Below, one piece after another: positions 1 to 22,300 of a DNA stretch of 32,934 bases. Origin of the DNA: Streptomyces sp. DI166. GTDB taxonomy: Bacteria > Actinomycetota > Actinomycetes > Streptomycetales > Streptomycetaceae. The notes under the pieces are model-generated. The model did not search any database. It was not told the origin of the DNA and saw nothing but the letters and a program-made list of their open reading frames with translations. Position numbers and translations under genes: made by a program. Location of the stretch: contig NZ_FLSP01000093.1 of the NCBI RefSeq assembly GCF_900091315.1, positions 1 to 32,934 on the forward strand, read 5' to 3'. The number at the start of each line of letters is the position of its first letter. Position 1 is the first letter of the stretch.

Positions 1-471
1 GCCGAGCAGTTCGCAGATCACCTGCGAGGAGACCGGCACCGAGTAGTCGGCGACCAGGTCGGCGGGGGCGCCCTTGGCCAGCATCGCCTCGGCGTACTGG
101 GCGGTGATCTCCTCGATGCGCGGGGTGAGGGCGCGCATCCGGCGCAGGGTGAACTGTCCCGCCAGCAGCTTGCGGAACTTGGTGTGCTCGGGCGGGTCCA
201 TGTGCTCGAACAGGCCCGGTATCCCCTCCCCCATGTCCTGGGCCCGGTCGGAGGGGAACGCCAGGTGCTTGTGCGTGGCGGCCGAGCTGAACCGCTTGTC
301 GGACAGGATCTCCCGGCCCTGCCGGTAGCCGGTGACCAGCCAGCCCTCAGCGCCGTCGGGGAAGGTCATCCGGCAGATCGGTCCCTGGGCGCGCAGCACC
401 TGGGGCGGGTCGAACGGGCGCTCCCGGAGCGTGGGCAGGCCGTTGGTGATGGGGCAGGTCTTCTCCGTCAT
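1..471 (-). CDS. Cytochrome P450 (3' end cut by window edge)
   Basis: The first 157 codons of a cytochrome P450 are visible and the reading frame is still open at base 1. The N-terminus carries a CPITNGLPTLRERPFDPP segment, and further in is the MDPPEHTKFRKLLAGQFT motif, the conserved B'-C helix region of actinomycete P450s of the CYP105/CYP107 kind. The last visible residues (VSSQVICELLG) match the region before the F helix. The I-helix and heme-binding Cys lie outside the window. I chose ATG at 471 because GAAGGA sits 4 nt upstream; an in-frame ATG at 483 would add four residues (MKDD). It starts 52 nt after the NRPS stop on the same strand, so it is probably in the operon. Inferred role: hydroxylation or other oxidation of the lipopeptide or its carrier-bound precursor. 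The substrate cannot be read from this fragment. Confidence 0.93.
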   Translation of the reverse strand, partial: MTEKTCPITNGLPTLRERPFDPPQVLRAQGPICRMTFPDGAEGWLVTGYRQGREILSDKRFSSAATHKHLAFPSDRAQDMGEGIPGLFEHMDPPEHTKFRKLLAGQFTLRRMRALTPRIEEITAQYAEAMLAKGAPADLVADYSVPVSSQVICELLG

Positions 472-523
472 GTCGTCCTTCATTCCGCGGTGGACAGGGG
501 CAACTGGATGAGGTCGGGCAGGG

Positions 524-9739
<9,216 letters not shown>

Positions 9740-9821
9740 GCGTCGTTCTCCTGCTCGTCGGTCTCGGCGGCGGACGCCGCGCCGGGTGGCTCGTGGTGGT
9801 CCCTGGGTGCGGGCGCCGGGG

Positions 9822-10556
9822 TCAGCCCATGCCGCCGTCGATCCGGAAGGTGGCGCCGGTGATGTACGCGGCGCGGTCGGACACCAGGAAGGAGACGAGG
9901 TCGGCGACCTCCTCCGGGCGCCCGAAGCGGCCGAGCGCGATCCGCCGCGCGAAGTCCTCCCGTGTCTGCTCGGGCAGGGCGAGCACGGGATCGGTGGCGA
10001 TGAAGCCGGGCGCCACGACGTTGGCGCGGATGCCGTAGCGGCCCGCCTCCCGGGCCAGGGAGGTGGTGAATCCGATGATCCCGGCCTTGGAGGCGGCGTA
10101 GTTGGTCTGTCCGGCGTTGCCGTGCAGTCCGGCGACGGAGGACAGGGTGACGATCGCGCCGCGGCGGCGGCGGACCATGCCCTCGATCGCGGAGCGGCAG
10201 ACGTGGTAGACGCCGTCGAGGTTGGTGCGCAGGACCTCGTGCCAGTCGTCGTCCTCCATCACGGTGAGCGGGTTGTCCCGCAGCACGGCGGCGGAGGCCA
10301 CGACGGCGTCGAGCGGGCCGAGGGACTGCTCGGTGTCCTCGACGAGCGCGTCCACGGCGTCCGGGTCTCGGACGTCCACACGGCGGACGCAGGTGCGCCG
10401 GCCCAGCCCGGTGATCTCCTTGTCCAGCTCCCGGGCGGCGTCGTCACTGGCGGCGTAGCAGAGGGCGATGTCGTATCCGTCCTGTGCCAGTCGTACGGCG
10501 ACGGCGCGGCCGATGCCTCGGGAGGCACCGGTGACCAGAGCGACCGGGGCGTTCAT
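9822..10556 (-). CDS. FabG-like short-chain dehydrogenase/reductase
   Basis: A 244-aa classical SDR closest in look to 3-oxoacyl-ACP reductases. The NADP-binding TGASRGIG motif is at residues 10-17. The catalytic Ser is in LSSVAG, and Tyr and Lys are in YAASKAG. It ends in the family-typical FRIDGGMG. The usual NNAG motif is replaced by ASAAV. ATG at 10556 overlaps the stop of the preceding PKS gene (ATGA), so translation is coupled and the enzyme probably serves the same assembly line. Because the KS-AT-ACP protein encoded at 19367-22729 has no ketoreductase, this SDR could reduce that beta-keto group in trans; it could equally act on the released product or on a precursor. The family call is secure; the substrate is inference. 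Confidence 0.93.
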   Translation of the reverse strand: MNAPVALVTGASRGIGRAVAVRLAQDGYDIALCYAASDDAARELDKEITGLGRRTCVRRVDVRDPDAVDALVEDTEQSLGPLDAVVASAAVLRDNPLTVMEDDDWHEVLRTNLDGVYHVCRSAIEGMVRRRRGAIVTLSSVAGLHGNAGQTNYAASKAGIIGFTTSLAREAGRYGIRANVVAPGFIATDPVLALPEQTREDFARRIALGRFGRPEEVADLVSFLVSDRAAYITGATFRIDGGMG

Positions 10557-13500
10557 GACGGGTCTCCCTCGGTGGCCAGGAGGGCCCGGAGTCGGGCCTC
10601 CACTTCGTCGTCGGACAGGTCGTCGAGCGACTCGGGGGCGTCGCGGTGGAGGACTTCGATGGTGTCCTCGGGGGCCGGAGCGGCAGGTCCCGCGGTGAGC
10701 AGGGCGACGGTGTGCGCGACGGTGGGCCGCTCGAAGAACGCCCGCAGGTCCAGATCGACGCCGAGCAGGTCCTTGACGCGGGCGCCGATACGGACGGCGG
10801 CCAGCGAGTGCCCGCCGAGGGCGAAGAAGTCGTCGTCGACGCCGACGCGTTCGAGTCCGAGGATGTCGCGCCAGACCGCGGCGACGGTCTCCTCCTGCTC
10901 GGTACGCGGCGCGACGTACGGGGTGTCCAGGTCGGGCCGCGGGTGGACGCCTCCGGGCGGGGCGAACCGCTCCATCTCCCGGGCCACCAGCTCGGGCGTG
11001 AGCGACCGGGCCAGCTCGCGCAGTTCGGCGGGGTCCCGGTGGCTGACCAGGAGGTGGCCGGGCAGGTCCGGGGCGGCGGCGAGGAGGCGGGCGAGGGCTT
11101 CCTGGCCCTGCCGCTCGCTGATCCCCTCGCCGAGGACGCTCAGGACGCCGTCGGGTTCCGGTTCCGGCTCCGCGACGGCCCGGTCGATCTGCTCGCGCAG
11201 GGCGTGCGGGTCGTTGATCCGCTTGATGGTGAACTCGGTGATCTCGACCAGGAGGCGGCCCTGCGGATCGAGGATCTCGAAGTCGCAGGTCATGGTCTCG
11301 CCGGTGGCGTCGGTGGACTCCTTCAGCCGGGCGTGGCAGTGCAGGGTCGGGGTGAGGCCGTGGTGGACGCGCAGGGTGCGGTAGCTGAAGGGCAGGTAGT
11401 ACGTGTCCGTGGCGTAGACGCGCGCGGTGCCGCCGACGGCGTCGAGCAGCGCGGGGTGCAGCGCGTGGTCGTCGAGGTCGGCCGTGTACTCGGGGGCGAG
11501 CCGGAGCGTGGCGAACAGTTCCTTCGGGCCGACCTCGATCCTGCTCATGCAGTCCCAGCGGGGGCCGAAGGAGAACTCGATCGGGCCGCCCTTCTGGAAC
11601 CGGTCGAGCCGGAGCCCCTCGGTGATCCGCTCCTGAGTGTCCAGGATCCGGGTGACCCCGCACGCGGCGCGCAGCGCGTCCAGGTCGCGCACGGTGCCGG
11701 GTCCGGCGTCGGTGAAGTCCACGGCACCGAGGGCGTGGTCGGTCCAGGCGCCGTTCCCGCCACGGCTGCGCACCACGAACCGCCACCGGCCGTCGCTCTC
11801 CTCGACGGTGGTGAGGACCTCGCGGGTCTGTCCGTCGGGCACGACCACAGGGGTGAGGTACTGCACGTCGGCGATCTCAATGACCCGGCCCGCGGCCTGC
11901 TCGGCGACAGCGGCACGGACGAGCTCCAGGTACGCCGTGCCGGGGACCAGGCCGTGGCCCATGATGCGGTGGTCGTCGACGATCCACTGGACGGTGGTGC
12001 TCAAGGTGGTGGCGTACGTCCGTGAGCGCGGGTCGCTGTGCACCAGGCGCTGAAGCAGGGGGTGCCCGGTGGGTGTGCCGCCGCTGCCGAACCGGCCGGC
12101 GAGGTCGGCGGCCATGCCCGTGCCGCGCCAGGTGTCCCAGCCGACGGCGGTGACCGGCACGTCGCTCACCTGCCGTTTCCACTGGGCGAAGGCGTCCAGG
12201 AAGGCGTTGGCGGCGGCGTAGTCGCTCTGTCCGGGCCCGCCCAGCACCGCGGTGACGGAGGAGCACAGCAGGAAGAAGTCCAGCCGGTCGTCCCGGCAGA
12301 CGCGGTCCAGGACGAGGGTGCCGAGCGCCTTGGCGGCGAGGACACTGTCGGCCTCGGCGCGGGTCTTGGTGAGGATCATGCCCTGGGAGGGCAGTCCGGC
12401 GGCGTGCACGACACCGTGCAGGGCGCCTGCCAGGTCCCGTACGCGCTGGGCCGCTCGGGCGGTCTGCGTCTCGTCCGTGACGTCGGCCCGCAACAGCACC
12501 ACCCGGGCGCCCAGCTCCTCCAGATGGCGCAGTCGGCGGATACGAGTGCTCACGGGGTCGTGTTCGTCGTGCTCTGCGAGCCAGGTGTCCCAGGTCTCCT
12601 CGACGGGGAACTCCGAGCGGCCCAGCAGGCCCAGCACGGGCCGGTCGGCGCTGCGGGCGATGTGCTCGGCCGTCGCCAGTCCGAGTCCGCCGAGTCCGCC
12701 GGTGATCAGGTAGCCGCCGCCGTCGCGCACTCCGGTGCCCTCGGCTCGTTCGACGGCCACCGGGTCGAAGGTGCGGCGCCACCAGTGTCGTCCGCGCAGG
12801 GCTAGTTCGGGTTCGCCGGGGGGCGCGGCGCGCAGGGCGCCGAGCAACGCGTCCGGAGCGGCGCCCGTGATGTCCAGGGCGCGGCAGGTGATGCCGGGGA
12901 TCTCCTGCGGGATCACGGTGCAGGGGCCGAGCACGGTGGCGTTGTCCGGGCGCAGTTCCTCGTCGCCGGTGACCGCGAACACGCCTCGGCACAGGACGTC
13001 CAGCGTCACGGGGGCGGCGGGGCGTACGTCGGCCAGTGCCTGCGCCAGCGTGATCAGGCTGTCGAAGCCGAATCGGCGGGCATCGTCGTCGGACGTGCTC
13101 CACAGGTGCACCAGGCGCAGGGACTCCGCGTCCGCGACGGCCGGGGACCGCAGGAGCGCCGCGAGTCGGTCCCGGTCGGCGGGCTCCCCCGTCACGGGGA
13201 CGACGCTCGCGGCCTCGGCGGTCAACTGGTCGTTCAGGGCCCGCCCGAGGGGCTGGTCCGCCCCGAGCAGCATCCAGACCTCGGGAGCCCCGCTCTCGCG
13301 CGGCAGCGGTGTGTGGGGCATCCGGACCCAGCCGGGGCTCGTGAACCGCTCGGTGGACCGCGCTGTCCGCCGGGGCGCGGTGGACCGCGGCTCGGGTTCC
13401 ACCCAGTACCGCTGCCGCTGGAAGGCGTACCCGGGCAGGCGTACCGCGCGCCGGTGCCCGGCGCCGTGGAACGCCGCCCAGTCCACCTCGGCGCCCGCGC

Positions 13501-16036
13501 TCCAGAGGGTGCCGAGGTGGGACAGGAGGTATGCGGTGTCGTCGGTACGGTCCCCGGGGTGCGGGAGTGAGCCCGCGACCGTCCGTCCGGTCGTCCAGGA
13601 GGCGTGGGCGCGGACGAAGTTGGCCAGGGTGTGTCCGGGGCCGACCTCCAGGGGCACCAGGGCTGGGTCGGCGAGCAGTACGTCGAGGGCGTCCCGGAAG
13701 CGGACCGGCCGGCGCAGGTGGGTGCCCCAGTACTCGGGGTCGGTGGCCTGTTCGTCGGTGATCCAGGTGCCGGTGACGTTGGAGAGGAAGGGGATGCGGG
13801 GGGCGTTCAGCGTGACCTTGCGGACTTCCTCCGTGAACGGCGCGACCGCGTCGGTCATGGCGGGCGAGTGGAAGGCGTGGGAGGTGTGGAGCCTGCGGCA
13901 GGTGACGGAGGCCGCCTTCAGCCGCGCCTCCAACGCGTCGATGTCCTGCGCGCTGCCGGAAACCACGGTCAGCGCACTGGAGTTGACGGCCGCGACCGAC
14001 AGCCCCTCCCCCAGCCGGCCGGACACCTCGGCTTCGGGCAGGAAGATTGACAGCATGGCGCCTTCCGGCATCTCCCCGACCAGCCGCCCCCGGGCGGCCA
14101 CCAGGTGCACCGCGTCGGGCAGCGAGAACACCCCGGCGACCGTGGCCGCGACGAACTCGCCGATGCTGTGCCCCGCCATGGCGCGCGGCACCACACCCCA
14201 GGACAGCCACAGCCGGGCGAGCGCGTACTCGACGGCGAACAGGGCCGCCTGGGCGCACTCGGTGCGGGTGAGCCGGTCCTCGGCGCCGTCGGCCCGGAAC
14301 ACCAGCTCGCACAGGTCCAGATACGGGGCGAACAGCTCGGCGCACCGGTCGAACTCCTCGGCGAATACCGGTTCCCGCTCGTACAGTTCACGGCCCATCC
14401 CCACGTACTGGGCGCCCTGGCCGGGGAACAGGAAGGCGACCGGCGCTCGTTCGGCCGCCGGTGCCGCCGAGGCGATGCCGCGCAGCGCCGTCACCGCGTC
14501 CTTGGTGCTGTGGCAGACCACAGCGGCACGGTGTCCGAAGGGCTGCCGACGGCACGCGAGGGTGTGGGCGGCGTCGTCGAGGTCGGTGTCCGGGTGCCGT
14601 TCGAAGTGGTCGGCCAGGCGGTGGGCGGTGTCGGTGAGTGCCTGCGGTGTCTTCCCGGAAAGGGCGAGGAGCCGTACCGGCCGCCCGGGAGCCGTCCCGG
14701 TCTCCGCGGGTGCCTCCTCCAGCACCAGGTGCACGTTGGTGCCGCCGATCCCGAAGGAGCTGACGCCCGCACGGCGCGGTTCTGCTCCGCGCGGCCAGGG
14801 GCGCAGCTCGGTGTTGACGTAGAACGGGCTGGATTCCAGGGCCAGTTCGGGGTTCGGGTCGGTGCAGTGCAGCGTCGGCGGGATGGCCGCGTGCTTCAGC
14901 GCCAGCACGGTCTTGATCAGGCCGGTGACACCCGCGGCGGCGTCCAGATGGCCGACGTTGCTCTTCACCGAGCCGATCGCGCAGAACCCCCGCGCGTCGG
15001 TGCCGCCCCGGAAGGCCCGGGTGAGGGCCGCGATCTCGATCGGGTCCCCGAGCGGAGTACCGGTGCCGTGGGTCTCGACATAGCCGATGCTCGCCGGGTC
15101 CACGTCGGCCAGCGCCAGCGCCTCGGCGATCACCTCGGCCTGGCCCTCGACGCTCGGAGCGGTGTAACCGGCCTTCAGGGAACCGTCGTTGTTGACGGCT
15201 CCGGCGAGGATGACGGCGTCGACCGGGTCGCCGCTCTCCCGGGCCTCGGCGAGCCGGCGCAGGACGACCACTCCGGCGCCGTTGCCGGGGACGGTGCCGG
15301 AGGCGTCGGCGGCGAAGGCACGGCAGTGCCCGTCGGGCGAGAGGATGCCGCCGGGCTCGTACTGGTAGCCGCCGCGCAGGGGCGCCGACACCGCGACGCC
15401 ACCGGCGAGGGCGATGTCGCACTCCCCGTTGAGCAGGCTCTGGCAGGCCAGGTGGACGGCGGTCAGGGAGGTCGAGCAGGCCGTCTGGACGGTGATGCCG
15501 GGGCCCTTGAGGCCGAGCTTGTACGCCGTGCGGGTGGCCAGGAAGTCCTTGTCGCCGCCGAGCAGGACCTGGTACATGCCGGCCGCGTCCAGGACCTGCT
15601 GGTTGTTCAGGAGGTTGAGTGCCAGGTACGAGTTGAAGCCCGCCCCGGCGAAGACGCCGATGCGGCCCTCGTAGCGGTGCGGGTCGATGCCCGCGGACTC
15701 CAGGGCGTGCCAGGCGCATTCGAGGAAGACCCGGTGCTGCGGGTCCATGATCTCGGCCTCGCGGGGGCTGTAGCCGAAGAAGCCCGCGTCGAACAGGTCG
15801 GCGTCGGCGAGCAAGCCCTTGGCCCGGACGTAGTCGTCCCGTCGGAGCAGCGCGGGGTCCACCTCGGTCAGCTCGTCGTCGGTGAACGCGGTGATGCCTT
15901 CCCGCCCCTGTGCGAGGTGGGTCCAGAAGGTGTCGATGTCCGGGGAGCCCGGGAAGCGGCCCGCCATGCCGATGACGGCGACCCGCTCCAGGTCGGGCTC
16001 CCGGTTCTGGTCCTGGTCCTGGTGAGGCTCTGTCAC
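10553..16036 (-). CDS. Type I PKS module, KS-AT-KR-DH-PCP (malonyl)
   Basis: An 1827-aa single PKS module. KS has the active Cys in TACSTS near residue 187, then HGTGTPLGDP and NVGHLDAAAG with both His. AT carries GHSIGE near 625 and HAFHS near 719, the malonyl-CoA signature. KR (ITGGLGGLG near 1112) has the Lys (AAKALG), Ser (LCSS) and Tyr/Asn (DYAAANAF). DH follows the KR, with HRIMGHGLVP near 1360 and the Asp in HPALLDAV near 1529. The carrier is PCP-like (LGGHSL near 1741). KR before DH is the reverse of the common cis-AT order. It acts directly after the serine module and before the Gly-like C domain, so it should turn Ser-S-PCP into a 4-amino-2-enoyl intermediate. I chose GTG at 16036, preceded by AGGTGA with 4-nt spacing and 4 nt after the previous stop; an upstream in-frame GTG at 16126 would overlap the preceding gene by 86 nt. 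Confidence 0.95.
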   Translation of the reverse strand: MTEPHQDQDQNREPDLERVAVIGMAGRFPGSPDIDTFWTHLAQGREGITAFTDDELTEVDPALLRRDDYVRAKGLLADADLFDAGFFGYSPREAEIMDPQHRVFLECAWHALESAGIDPHRYEGRIGVFAGAGFNSYLALNLLNNQQVLDAAGMYQVLLGGDKDFLATRTAYKLGLKGPGITVQTACSTSLTAVHLACQSLLNGECDIALAGGVAVSAPLRGGYQYEPGGILSPDGHCRAFAADASGTVPGNGAGVVVLRRLAEARESGDPVDAVILAGAVNNDGSLKAGYTAPSVEGQAEVIAEALALADVDPASIGYVETHGTGTPLGDPIEIAALTRAFRGGTDARGFCAIGSVKSNVGHLDAAAGVTGLIKTVLALKHAAIPPTLHCTDPNPELALESSPFYVNTELRPWPRGAEPRRAGVSSFGIGGTNVHLVLEEAPAETGTAPGRPVRLLALSGKTPQALTDTAHRLADHFERHPDTDLDDAAHTLACRRQPFGHRAAVVCHSTKDAVTALRGIASAAPAAERAPVAFLFPGQGAQYVGMGRELYEREPVFAEEFDRCAELFAPYLDLCELVFRADGAEDRLTRTECAQAALFAVEYALARLWLSWGVVPRAMAGHSIGEFVAATVAGVFSLPDAVHLVAARGRLVGEMPEGAMLSIFLPEAEVSGRLGEGLSVAAVNSSALTVVSGSAQDIDALEARLKAASVTCRRLHTSHAFHSPAMTDAVAPFTEEVRKVTLNAPRIPFLSNVTGTWITDEQATDPEYWGTHLRRPVRFRDALDVLLADPALVPLEVGPGHTLANFVRAHASWTTGRTVAGSLPHPGDRTDDTAYLLSHLGTLWSAGAEVDWAAFHGAGHRRAVRLPGYAFQRQRYWVEPEPRSTAPRRTARSTERFTSPGWVRMPHTPLPRESGAPEVWMLLGADQPLGRALNDQLTAEAASVVPVTGEPADRDRLAALLRSPAVADAESLRLVHLWSTSDDDARRFGFDSLITLAQALADVRPAAPVTLDVLCRGVFAVTGDEELRPDNATVLGPCTVIPQEIPGITCRALDITGAAPDALLGALRAAPPGEPELALRGRHWWRRTFDPVAVERAEGTGVRDGGGYLITGGLGGLGLATAEHIARSADRPVLGLLGRSEFPVEETWDTWLAEHDEHDPVSTRIRRLRHLEELGARVVLLRADVTDETQTARAAQRVRDLAGALHGVVHAAGLPSQGMILTKTRAEADSVLAAKALGTLVLDRVCRDDRLDFFLLCSSVTAVLGGPGQSDYAAANAFLDAFAQWKRQVSDVPVTAVGWDTWRGTGMAADLAGRFGSGGTPTGHPLLQRLVHSDPRSRTYATTLSTTVQWIVDDHRIMGHGLVPGTAYLELVRAAVAEQAAGRVIEIADVQYLTPVVVPDGQTREVLTTVEESDGRWRFVVRSRGGNGAWTDHALGAVDFTDAGPGTVRDLDALRAACGVTRILDTQERITEGLRLDRFQKGGPIEFSFGPRWDCMSRIEVGPKELFATLRLAPEYTADLDDHALHPALLDAVGGTARVYATDTYYLPFSYRTLRVHHGLTPTLHCHARLKESTDATGETMTCDFEILDPQGRLLVEITEFTIKRINDPHALREQIDRAVAEPEPEPDGVLSVLGEGISERQGQEALARLLAAAPDLPGHLLVSHRDPAELRELARSLTPELVAREMERFAPPGGVHPRPDLDTPYVAPRTEQEETVAAVWRDILGLERVGVDDDFFALGGHSLAAVRIGARVKDLLGVDLDLRAFFERPTVAHTVALLTAGPAAPAPEDTIEVLHRDAPESLDDLSDDEVEARLRALLATEGDPS

Positions 16037-16040
16037 GTGA

Positions 16041-19366
<3,326 letters not shown>

Positions 19367-19370
<4 letters not shown>

Positions 19371-22300
19371 GGGCGGTCCTCTCCGGACGGACGCTCGTCA
19401 CCGGGTCGCGCCGGTACGTCGGCGATCCCTCCCGGGGCGTCGGCTTCCCCGAGTTGTGCCAATGCGTCGGCGGTCCCTCCCGAGGCTTCCCCGAGTTCCG
19501 CCAGTACGTCGGCGGCGGCGCGCTCCTCGGACCTGCGGCGACGGCGGATCGGTGAGGGGTGCGCACGCGGGGTTTCCTCGGCGGGTCCGGAGGTGCCGTC
19601 ACCGGACGCGAGCCGGTCGAGGACGGTCCGCGCGACCGAGCGGATGGTGGCGCCGCCCAGGAAGTCGGTGATCTGGAGCGTGACATTGAGCCGGTTCTGG
19701 AGGTCGTTGCGCAGTTCCACGGCCATCAGGGAGTCCAGGCCGAGCCCGGTGAGCGGCTCGTCCAGACCGGCGGAGGCGGACGCGGAGCCGAGTACGTGCT
19801 GGACGGCGCGGAGGAATTGCTCGGTGAGCGTGGGCAGCCGCTCGGCCTCGGGCAGTCCGAGGAGTTCCTCGGCCGTGGGGATGGGGCTGTTGCGGCGCCT
19901 GCCCCGGCGCCGGGCGGGGGCCGCCGTGGCCGCCTCCTGCCGGGGTGCCTCCGACGCCGTTCCCGCGGGGGCCTCGGTGCGGTGCCAGGGGCGGGGCGGT
20001 TCCCAGCAGTCGGTGGGGTCGAAGGGGTAGGTCGGCAGGACGGTCCGGGCCCGGGTGTAGTCCCGGTCGAATCCGGCCCAGTCGACCGTGGCGCCGCGCG
20101 CGTACAGCGCGGCGACCGTGGGGAGCAGCACCTCCCAGTCGTCGGTCCTGGGGCGCAGGCTGGGCAGCAGGAGGTCGTCGTGGTCGGGCGGCAGGGCGTC
20201 GCTGACCAGTCCGAGCAGGGTGGGCGCGGGGCCGACCTCCAGGAAGGCCCGGTATCCCAGGTCGTGCAGGGTGCGCACACCGTCGGCGAAGCGTACGGTC
20301 CGCCGGACGTGCCGGCACCAGTGCTCGGCGTCGGGCGCCTGGTCCCAGGGCCACAGTCCACCGGTGACGTTGGAGACCAGCGGGACGGCCGGGGCCTTGA
20401 AGGCGATGCGCCGGGCGGCCTTGCGCAGGGGGTCGAGGACCGGGTCCATGAGCGGGGAGTGGCCCGCGGAGGCGATGTGCAGCGGCTTGGTCGTGATGCC
20501 GCGGGCGGTGAACTCGGCGCAGATCTCCTCGACCAGGTCCCGCTCCCCGGAAATGGTGGTGTTCGCGGGGCCGTTGACGGCGGCGATCGAAATGCGGTCG
20601 AGGTCGTCGGCGATCCGCGCGGCCACCTCGGCCTCCGGCGCGAACACCGCCGCCATGGTGCCGGGCTTGCAGAACTGCTCGATGATGCGGGCCCGTTCGA
20701 CGGTGAAGGCCAGTCCGTCCTCCAGCGACATCGCGCCCGCCACGCAGGCGGCCACGCACTCACCGAAGCTGTGCCCGAGGACGGCGGCGGGCTCCACGCC
20801 CCAGGACCGCCACAGCTGGGCCGTCGCGTACTCGACGGCGAACGTGGCGGGTTGGGCGTACGCGGTGTCGTTGATCCGCGTGTCCGCCGGATCGGCCGGG
20901 AACAGGACGGACAGCAACGGCCGTCCCAGCAGCGGGCGGAGGATCTCCGCGCAGGTGTCGAGGGTCCGCCGGAACGTGGGCTGGGTCTGATAGAGGCGGG
21001 CCGTCATGCCGGGGCGCTGGGCGCCCTGGCCCGTGAAGAGGAAGACGACGTCGGTGTCCTCGGCCTCGTCGTGCACCAGGCCGGGGTCGCCGTCGCCGCG
21101 CAGGAAGGCGTCCAGCCGTGCGGCGACCTCCTCGCGGTCGGCGCCGACCGCGGCGAGCCGGTGCCGGAAGTGCGCGCGGCCGGTGCCCGCGGAGTGGCAC
21201 AGGTCGGCGAGCGGCGTGTCGTCGGGTGCGCGGAGCCGGTCGCGGTAGCGGCGGGCCAGCTCTTCCAGGGCGGTCTCGGTGCGGGCGGACAGCGGCAGCA
21301 CCGAGGCGGGGCGCCGCTCGTCCGGCGCGGGCGCCGGGGCGGGGTCGGCCTGCTGGAGGATCAGGTGGGCGTTGGTGCCGCTGAGGCCGAAGCTGCTCAC
21401 GGCCGCGAAGCGCCGGCCGCCCTCCGGCTCGGGCCAGGCGGTGACTTGGGTGGGCACGGTGAACGTCGTTCCCGCGAAGGAGATGTTCGTGTTCAGCCGG
21501 GTGAAGTGCAGGTTGGGCGGGATCTCGCCGTGGGCCAGGCAGAGCGCGGCCTTGATCAGTCCGGCGGCGCCCGCGGCGGCCTCCAGATGGCCGAAGTTGG
21601 TCTTCACGGCGCCGAGGTACACCGGGCTGCCGGTGGGCCGCCCGTACACGTCCGCGAGCGACTCGGCCTCGATCGGGTCGCCGAGCCGGGTGCCGGTGCC
21701 GTGCGTCTCGATCAGGCCGACCTGGTGCGGTTCGACGCCACTGGCGGCGAGGGCGGCCCGGTACACCTCGCGCTGGGCGGCGCCGTTGGGGGCGGTGATA
21801 CCGGAGCTGCGGCCGTCCTGGTTGACCGCTCCCCCGCGGACCAGCGCCAGCACCTGGTCGCCGTCGCGCACGGCGTCGGAGAGCCGCTTGAGGACGACGA
21901 TCCCGCACCCCTCGCCGCGCACATAGCCGTCCGCGTCGTCGGAGAAGGACTTCGCCCGCCCCTGCCGGGACACCGACCCGAACTGCGACTGGGAGATCAG
22001 CAGCACCGGCGAGAGCACCACGTTGACGCCTCCGGCGAGCGCGGTGTCGCACTCCCCCGACCGCAGGCTCTGGCACGCCTGGTGCACCGCGACCAGCGAG
22101 GACGAACAGGCGGTGTCCACGGCGACGTTGGGGCCGCGCAGGTCGAGGAGGTAGGCGATCCGGCCGGGAATGAAGCTGAGCGCGGCGCCGGAGCTGGTGT
22201 AGGCGGTGACGTCCTCCGGGCCCCGGATGCGGGCGGTGACGTGGTCGGAGCTGGCCACGCCCATGAACACGCCGGTACGGCTGCCGGCCAGTGCGGTGGG

